Source of the DNA: Tillus elongatus
Lineage: Eukaryota > Arthropoda > Insecta > Coleoptera > Cleridae
Assembly (NCBI GenBank): GCA_964006375.1
Contig: OZ023265.1
Coordinates: 163,086,118 to 163,150,117 of the forward strand
Direction of reading: 5' to 3'
Length of the DNA: 64,000 nucleotides
The position numbers were made by a program, and so were the translations under genes. The notes beneath the pieces are model-generated. The model was not told the origin of the DNA. It saw only the letters and a list, made by a program, of their open reading frames with translations, and ran no database searches. This document shows positions 51,401 to 60,400 of this stretch, piece after piece (position 1 is the stretch's first letter; each line of letters begins with the position of its first letter).

Positions 51401-54400
51401 TATAGCTGTGAATGTTTCCTAATGTTATAATCTTGTCTTTGTTTAGTGGCGTGCGATCCATGGAAGCAAGGGAAGCATTGCTTCCCTTAAAATAACGACT
51501 ACATACCTAAACTGCATTATTTAAAATCCCTTTTGTATTTTAAATATTAAATTTCAAATGCTGAAACTAATTTAATTATTGAAATTTTTATTTCGCAAGC
51601 TCACACACATAATTATTTATTATGCATCATACTGTATTTGTATATACGCTCCTAGCAAGAACGTCGTTCGTCCCAGTGAATGCGACCGCATGCGGACAGC
51701 ATGAACCTGAGCTGATACTACGAGTGGATGCATGCAAATGCAATGCCTTCAGTAGTCAGCAGGCAACTTTATAAAAGAAACGTCGGCTCGGCGCGATGTA
51801 CGCGTGTTTTTAGAACGTGTTGTACTACGAAGACCGGGTCGCGTTCAAAGCGAATGTGGCTGATTATTTCATAGGTATAAGCAGTCGAGTATGTTAAATA
51901 CATTGGCATTTTATGATTATTAATATGGCTGCAAGTAGATCAGCTTTTAACAGCGGTGATGGTGGGGTCGGGATTTACAAACTTTACAAACAAGTGGTAA
52001 TAATAAGTGTGATTGTATTGTATGTTTTTTGATAACTAACAGATTTTCAGCTTTACTGTTTGCTGAAAAACTTGCTATTATTAATATAGGTAGGCCGAAA
52101 CCTACTATAAAAAACTTGAATACAATAATTAAAACATGTACCTATTCGACATTTCAATGCGGAAAAAACTCATAAACAAATTGAATGGTTAACGGGTTGT
52201 GAAAACAGGAATAAACTGTTTTGTTGGTCTTGTAGTCTATTTGTGACTGAAAAGGGGTGTGGAATAAAAGTGGGTTTTCAGACTTGAATAATCTACATAA
52301 ACCAGTACAAAGACATGTTATGTCTAAAGCGCATTTACAGACAATTTTAAAATTAAGTGTCTTTGGAAAAACGCGAATTGAATACGCCGTTGACAAGCAG
52401 ATAGAAATTCATCGCACATATTAAAAAGACTTATTGATGCTGTGTGTTTTCTTGGTCGCAGCATGAATTGGGCTTTAGGGGTCATGACGAAACAACTACA
52501 TCTGCAAATAGAGGAAACTTTCAAGACATAGTTTCTTTAATAGCCAAATACGACATTTGTTTAAAAAATCACTTGGAACAGTCTAACGTTTTTCGCGGAA
52601 CATAAAATCGCATTCAGAATGACTTAATTTCGGCTGCTCCCACTATTATTTTGAACAGAAATAAATCTGACATTAAACAGATTCGTTTCATTGTTATTGT
52701 TCTAGATGAAACAATCGATGTAACTAATTTAAATCAACTATCTGTAGTAATACGCTACGTAAAAATGGATGGGAGTGTACAAGAAAGATTTTTAGGCTTT
52801 AAAAATGTGACAGAAGATCGTACCGAAAACGCTCTATATAAAATTGTGTTTAATATTATGAAATATATTGAGGAGGCTGATAATAAATTAATTGCCCAAA
52901 GATATGATGGCGCTGCTGTTACGGTCGGACGTTTAGGAGGTCTTCAAGCTAAAGTGCGGGAAACGTTCTCCATTGCTCTATTTGTACACTGTTGTGCTCA
53001 TAAATTAAATTTAATTTTATCCCAATCTATAGATCGTATTAAAGAATGTAAAGTGTTAAATGGCTGCTTTTTTCCAAATCTACGAAGCGAACACAAGCCT
53101 TAGACCCAATTGTTAAAAAACGTTTACCCAAAGTAGTTGCAACCCGATGGAACTACGACAGGGTTGTGTTAACTATATTTGAACACCGCGAATCGTTAAT
53201 TGAACTTTTTGAAAACATAATGGAAAATAGCAAAAATTGGGATGCAGAAACAATAAATAGTTCTAGAGGATTTTTGGATGGTTTGAAAGGAGACTTTAAT
53301 TTTAATTTTTTACTTAATATATTTTCGAAAATATTTCCGTTTTCAGATAATGTATTTAACATATTGCAATGTCAAATAAATGACATTGGTTTTTGTCTGA
53401 AAAAAATTAGTGAATTTAAATCCATTATAATTCAAAAAAGGAATGAATTTGATAAGTTCTAGGAAAAAACAATTGAATTAGGAGAAGTGGAGCCACGAAG
53501 AAAGCGTCTGCGCATTGATAATGTGGCAGACCTTCAAACTTCTTACCGCCGCCTTTTCTACGAAATTAGATCAAATTCAGCAGCAAATTAACTGCAGATT
53601 TGATCATCTCAGTGACCTGAAATTTCTTGAATTGTGTAATTTTGGAGGATTTAATGGGATACCTTTCCCAGAAGATTCATTCAAATCATTATTTAACCAC
53701 TATGGACATTATTTTGACAAAGCTTTATTACGATCAGAACTTGCAGTCATTTATGAAACCGATGTTATTGACACAAAAACTAACGCGAGTGAACTTTTAA
53801 CTTTCTTAAAACAATCAAAATTGGAAAATGCATATTCTGAAGTGTTCAAATTATGTGAATTAGTATTAACAAGTCCTCCTACTAGTGCGTCTGTAGAACG
53901 AAATTTTTCTACATTGAAACGTATCAAGAGTTTTGTTAGAAATTCAACAGGACAGGAAAGACTTTCCCAATTTTCAATTTTGTCAGTTGAAAATAAACTC
54001 GTCCAGGAAATATCCCAGAATCCACAGTTACATGACGACATTATTAACGAATTTTCCAAAAACGACAGAAGAATAGAGTTACACTATAAATAGGTAAGTT
54101 TCTGGGAATTACTTCCCTTATTTCAAATGTCACCGCACGCCCCTGTCTTTGTTTATATGAATATAACACAACTTATACAGGTAGATTGCTGAAAAGCAGA
54201 ATTTTCTTACTTAGAAAAGATTTTGGGCACAACTCCATTTAAACCAGACATCTTACATATAATATGGTTCTAGCATAAACACACTCTGAAGTCCTCAGTT
54301 TCACCGCCCCAATGTATAGTTATGTTAAAGCCAACTTCATTCATTTCAAGAAGAGGACCATCAACCCCGTGGTATGATGGATTTTTCCATTAGAAGCCCC

Positions 54401-57400
54401 GGAGTTACATTATTCTACTAGAGCACTTGGCTACAACAAACCTAGAGGTATTAAATAGAGGTACAGCTCCAACGTTTGTCAATCGTATCCGACAGCAGGT
54501 GATCGACATTATGTTAGCGAGCAGAGGAATAACAGAGGATATATCCAACTGGAGGGTGACGGAACACATATCAATGCCTGATCATCCTATAATCAGCTTT
54601 GAATTGGATGTGGACCGTTAGAGCACTCCCCGCAGGAGAAATCCGAGGAAGACCGATGGGATGCCTATGTAACAGGCCTCGGAGGGTCGCCAAGGTGCGC
54701 AGAGGGGAGAAGACTCTCTACAGAGGCATTAGATAGTGAGGTCGAGGCCCTAGAAGGTAAAATAATGGCAGCCTACGAGGCCGCGTCACCACTTAGGGGG
54801 GAACCGTCCATCAAAGTCAGATGATGGAACAGGGATATCGCCGTACTACGCGGGCGGACTCAGAGGGCCTTAAACCGAGCTGTCCGAGAATCGAGTGAAG
54901 CGGCCTGGGACGTATTTAGGACTGCCAGAAGGGAGTTTAAGAAGGAATTGCGACGGAGTAAACGAGCCGGTTGGAGCGCGTACTGCGGGGAAGTCAATTC
55001 CCTGCCTGACGCAGCCAGACTGGTAAGGGTACTCAAACAGGAGGTATGCAGTAATGTGGGATCCTTAAGGAAACCGGACGGGAACTGGACAAGCACCGGT
55101 GAGGAGACCTTGCGTCATCTCGCCGAAGTTCACCTCGCGGGCGGTGGAGCTGTCACAGGGGCCCGAATGCGAAGTGGCAGCTGGCGGACGGGGTGGTTAC
55201 GGAGATGGCTCTATAGCCTGGGCTTTGGGCGAGTTCGCTCCTTTCAAGTCCGCAGGCTGTGATGGTATTTTTCCGGCACTGCTCCAGAGGGGCCTGGATA
55301 CACTGCTTCCCAACATAAGGGAGATATTCCGGGCCAGTCTGGCGTGGGGCTACGTCCCAAAGGCCTGACGCCGGGTTAGGGGGGCCTTCATTCCCAAGCC
55401 GGAAAGGAAGGACTACACGCTGGACAAGGCGTACAGGCTAATCAGCCTTACATAATTCCTGCTTAAGGCATTAGAAAAGATAGCAGATACGTTTATGTTG
55501 GAAAGGGCCCTACACTACGGGGAGAGCACATTAGCTGTGTTCTTCGATGTGGAGGGGGCCTTTGATAAGGCAAGGACGGATACGGTTTGTACCGCCCTAC
55601 AGGATAGGGGAACGCCGAGGTCCCTAATAAGCTGGGTGGCGAGCATGCTGGAGGACAGGAGAGTTTCGCTAACCTTAGTGGGCCGGGGGCTGGACGTCGG
55701 GCGGCTGCCCTCAGGGCAGCTGCCTTTCGCCCCATCTATGGTATCTGGTCATGGACGGCCTCTTGGAGCGGCTCTCCGAGAACGGCTTCTACGCCCAGGC
55801 GTACGCTGATGATGGGCTGATCTTAGTCACCGGCAAATTCCTCGGTGTCGTCTGTGAGTGCATGCAAGCTGCCTGTAGCATAATCGAAAGGTGGTGTGGT
55901 GAGCTGGGACTCTCCGTAAACCCGGTGAAGACGGAAATGATCCTATTTACAAAGAAGAGGAAGGTAAAGGGTTTAGGGCGCCTGTGATGTTTGGAAAACC
56001 TTTAGCTTTAAGGCGGGAGGTCAAATATCTGGGGGTGTCCTGGACTCCAAACTAACATGGGGGTCGCAAATAGAACGGGTTGTAAGGAAGGGAGTAGCGA
56101 CCCTCTGGCAGCTGCGTCGAGTGATAGGGAGGACCTGGGGAGTTTATCTTCGGATCCTTCACTGGATCTACCCTGCGATCGTCAGGCCGAGAATCCTCTA
56201 TGGGGCGTTGGTCTGGTGGTGCGGTGTGACACAAACTACCAGCAGGAAGCTGGCCAAACTCCAAAGGCTGGTAATCCTGGGTATCACGGGCGCTATGATG
56301 ACGACACCCTCAGCCGGGCTAAAGGTCCTGTTGATGCTGCCACCGCTTCCCATCTGTCAGGAGGGGGGCGGTAATAGGGCATGCAAGAGTCGCCAAGGAG
56401 GTGGAAAAGGAAATTGCGATTTCCGCCATAAAGGTGCGGAATGCCGAGGATGATATTAGGTTGACTAGTCCATACACCCTCAGGATCCCCAGTAGGGATC
56501 AGTGGAGGGAAAATGAGGTTGAATTTCAGCCGGCAAGCCTGGTCTTTTTCACCGACGGATCGCGGCTGGAGGACCAACAATCCCCCGGGGCAGGAATATA
56601 CATCGAGGGCCTGGGGGTGCACGAGAGCTATGCTCTTGGCGCATATACCACGGCATTCGAAACAGAGATGTACGCTATCCTGTCTGTGGCCAATAGACAG
56701 GATGTGAAGATCAGTCCCGAGGAATGTGTGTACATATGCTCGGATAGCCAGGCAGTCCTCCGGGCAGTCTGTGCGGCCAGAATCAGGTCTACACTGGTTC
56801 AGGAGTGCGCAGACGCCCTCAAAGGGCTAGCCAGGACAAAGGAGGTACAACTAGTGTGGGTTCCGGAACACTGTGGCGTGGCGGGGAATGAGGTCGCGAA
56901 TAATCTCGCAAGGCTTGGTTCCCGGCGCCCGTTCTGTGGCCCGGAGCCGGCGATAGATATAAGTAGGAAGACGGTCTCTGTCGCCTTAGACTGGTGGACC
57001 GAGGAAGCAATGAAAAGGCACTGGAGGTCGGTTGGTGGCTGCATGCAGGCGAGGGACTTCGTGGAGGGGCCGGACAGAGATAAAGCTGTCTGGCTACTCG
57101 GAAGGACTCGACCTACGCTTCGCCGCATCCTTGGGGTGCTCACAGGCCACTGCGCCCTTAGAAGACACCTCACATTGATAGGCGTAGAGAAGGATCCCAT
57201 TTGCCAGGAATGCGGCGAGGATTAGGAAAAGTCCTACCACCACATGTGTGATGAGAGGCTTTTGGGAGACTTCGAGCAGAATTGTTCGGATCGAGGACCC
57301 TGCAGAGGAATCAGGTAAGTACCATCCAATTGAAGACCATCACGGTCTTCATCTCGAGGTCGAGGCGGTTTGGCGACGGAACTGAGGAGGAGTAGAGCAT

Positions 57401-60400
57401 GGTTGCTGTTGTTGGCAAAAAGGGCCCATGGTGGCCTACTTGCTTGGCGTTGGCCTCCCCACCACTGCTACTACTACTACTATTACATTATTCTATACTA
57501 TTAATTTTATTATTATGTACAGTCATTTTTTATTAAGGATACAGCAAGTACATTCAGATCTGTTTGAGATGTTCTCGCTAAAACATCGTTAGTTCATAGT
57601 AGTTACATTTGTAACTTTTTCTCACTTATATAAACTTGTACTTTAGCCAAACAAATTTCCTTTTTTTATCACTGGGTCAGGTAGTATAATTGGCGCTGCG
57701 AATAGGATCTTGTGACGGCGCTTTTGCAAAAAAAAAACCTTTGAAAAGTTTAGCAGTTTGGTCCAGTCTTCATAAGAAGTGCACACAATATATAGAACCA
57801 ACCTCGTACATAAGTGGCAACATTCAAGCGAGACCAGTATAAAAAGTTCGAGACTAAGCAAACGCGTTATAGTAGTAAATTTTCATAAGAATTGTACACT
57901 ATTAGTAAGGTATATTATTAAAACAAATTCTTTAAACTTAAATGGACCTTAGAGATCGGTTTTAGAGTCCCAGTTAGCAATTACTTGAGGAAATTTCTAT
58001 TTTCTATGGAGCTAGAAAATTAAAATTTGGTACATATATGTAAATACTGCAATTTGCTTTAAAAAAATTGTATTACAACTTTCATTAGTTACAAAATTTT
58101 TCCAGAAAAAATTTTATTATTTACAAGGGGAATGTACCTGCCAAATTATCAATGTGGCAGGTATTTTTCCTTATTAATTGCTTGGATGGTTTTGTTTTAG
58201 TCAACCCAATCGAACTAGTTTTTGCAAACAAAACAACAAAAAAGGTTTTTTTACATGAGTTTTGCTATGGCTCAAGATTATAGCTTAATGGGAAATTGAG
58301 TTATCAGATTTGAAATCAGTTTACGAAAATTCTCTACCACAACGTACTTCCTGCACCGACCCTTTTCATCTCTTATTTACTGTTGCTGTATGCATTTTTT
58401 TTTAATGATAAAATATTGTAGCTCCCTATGTGAGACTGACAAACAAGGCAACCTCAAATTTTTGGAAAAATATTTTAAACAAATGAAATGAGGTATCAAT
58501 TTAAACATAAATTTAAAATCTTGGTTTGCGGCTTCATCACGGGGGTTCTCCTTCCCCTTCTACATGCCTACAACCACCCTCAAGAACAATATAAACAAGA
58601 AAAATTTCTTCGGAACAACCCCCCAAGAAAGTTGGAAGACCTGCGGTGAATAAGGGTTCTGGGTGAAGTAAACAGGATTTTAAGGAAGTATAGCTGCAAA
58701 ATGGGTAAAAGGATTATTATAGAGGTCCAACTAAGCTGGTTTTTTCGAACTTTCCGCTCACGTTTCCTTTTTATCTTCTTCCCCGCCCAGCAACCCTTTC
58801 ACTCCTGGTCCCGTAACTTTCTTCTTTCAAGAAACGTTTCCTGTGGTATGTGCATCCAGAAAGGGTTCTAAGCATGTTTCTGAAACTTTTTCTAAAAGTC
58901 GCCCGTGTGCTAAACTGCAAATTTAACGAAAATTTAATTTGTATTTACAAAAGAAATGTACCTGCCAAATTATAAACGTGGCAGGTATTTTTCCTTATCG
59001 CTAATCGCTTCCTTATCGCTAATCGCTTGAATGATCCGTTTTAGTCCTCGATCGAACCACTTTCTGCAAGCAAAATAACAAAAAAGGTTTTTTAAAAGAG
59101 ATTTGTAGTTATTTTTTAAATCTAGTATCCACGCTGCTTTTATATGGGTTTTACTATGTATCAAAACTGAAGATTCTAGTTTAATGGGGAATTGTGACCA
59201 CTATTTGAAATATTTTTACAAAAATTCGTTACCATAACGCACTTGCTACACCTAAACTCTTTTCAATACATATTTACTATTACTGTATCCATAATTTTTG
59301 AAAATGACTTAATATAAACAATACAAAATTTTGAAATTAAAATTTTTATAATGTTGCATTTTTCCGGGTTCTGGATAAGTGAGGCTTTAAATTTTAACAA
59401 AACAACTTTATTTACTCTACAAATATGGACACAATAAAAGTTCTAGAATGTCTCTCTCACAAAACACTTGGTTAATCTGGCCTTACAATCACTAATCTGC
59501 ACACAGGCTGGAACTACCGTCTCTACTCTATAACACTTCCCACTGGTTACTGCTTCTTCGAGTCACTTCAGCATAATCTAATTGAACTGAACTGAGCTGG
59601 GCTGGCTTGCTTTCGCCTTTATATACCTGTCGTTCCTTCCACCTCGTTTCTGGAGTGTTCCATTCCAGAATGTTCCAGGACCTTCTTTTGCTAGAAGGTT
59701 CTGTGAATACAGATCGGCCCCGTGTGTATACAGGGGGATGTATATACAGGTGATCCAAATGTGGTCATCACTCCTATGTTACACAAGAGGTGTTTCTCGT
59801 ATCAAAAGATCTCTCTGCATATACAGGGTGTAAGGGTTCTCTGCGTACACAGGGTGTTCGGAATTCGCAGACCTCAGTTATCCGTTCCGACGGGGTACAA
59901 GTTGGTAACATCGTTATTTTTGGTCCTAGAGGGTTGAGACTTTGCCTGTGGGGGGTCACCCCAGGCACCCCCAAGGGGGTGGGGCAGCGGTGTTGTCAGA
60001 TTGTGCAAAAATTTCCAGATGTTGGGGAAGTTCTGGATATGTAGCAACACCGCACCTACATCTATTGAAGTGCTTTGTAACAATAATTTACTCTGAACAT
60101 CTGATTATATATGTAATTTAAACTGCTTTATAATATTATGTAGTTTCATTTACTTCAAATGTTCCATAAAGAGTTAAAGCTAAGAGTAAAGAAAAGCATA
60201 AGTACCTAGGTACCCTATGTATTATACTTATATTAGTTTGCGGTACGTATATTTCTTCTTGAAATAATTTTGTTTCACTTTGGTAATAGTACCTACATGC
60301 ACTGATTAAGAACCTAAATCTGATGCACAATGTACACAACCACTTTCTTATTTGTTTGATTGGATGTTAGAATCATAATATATTACAGTCACACTCGACG

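Noticed and set aside
59722..60044. Open frames on both strands near 59.7-60.0 kb
   Set aside because: They lie inside the U3 region of the solo LTR and have no coding features.
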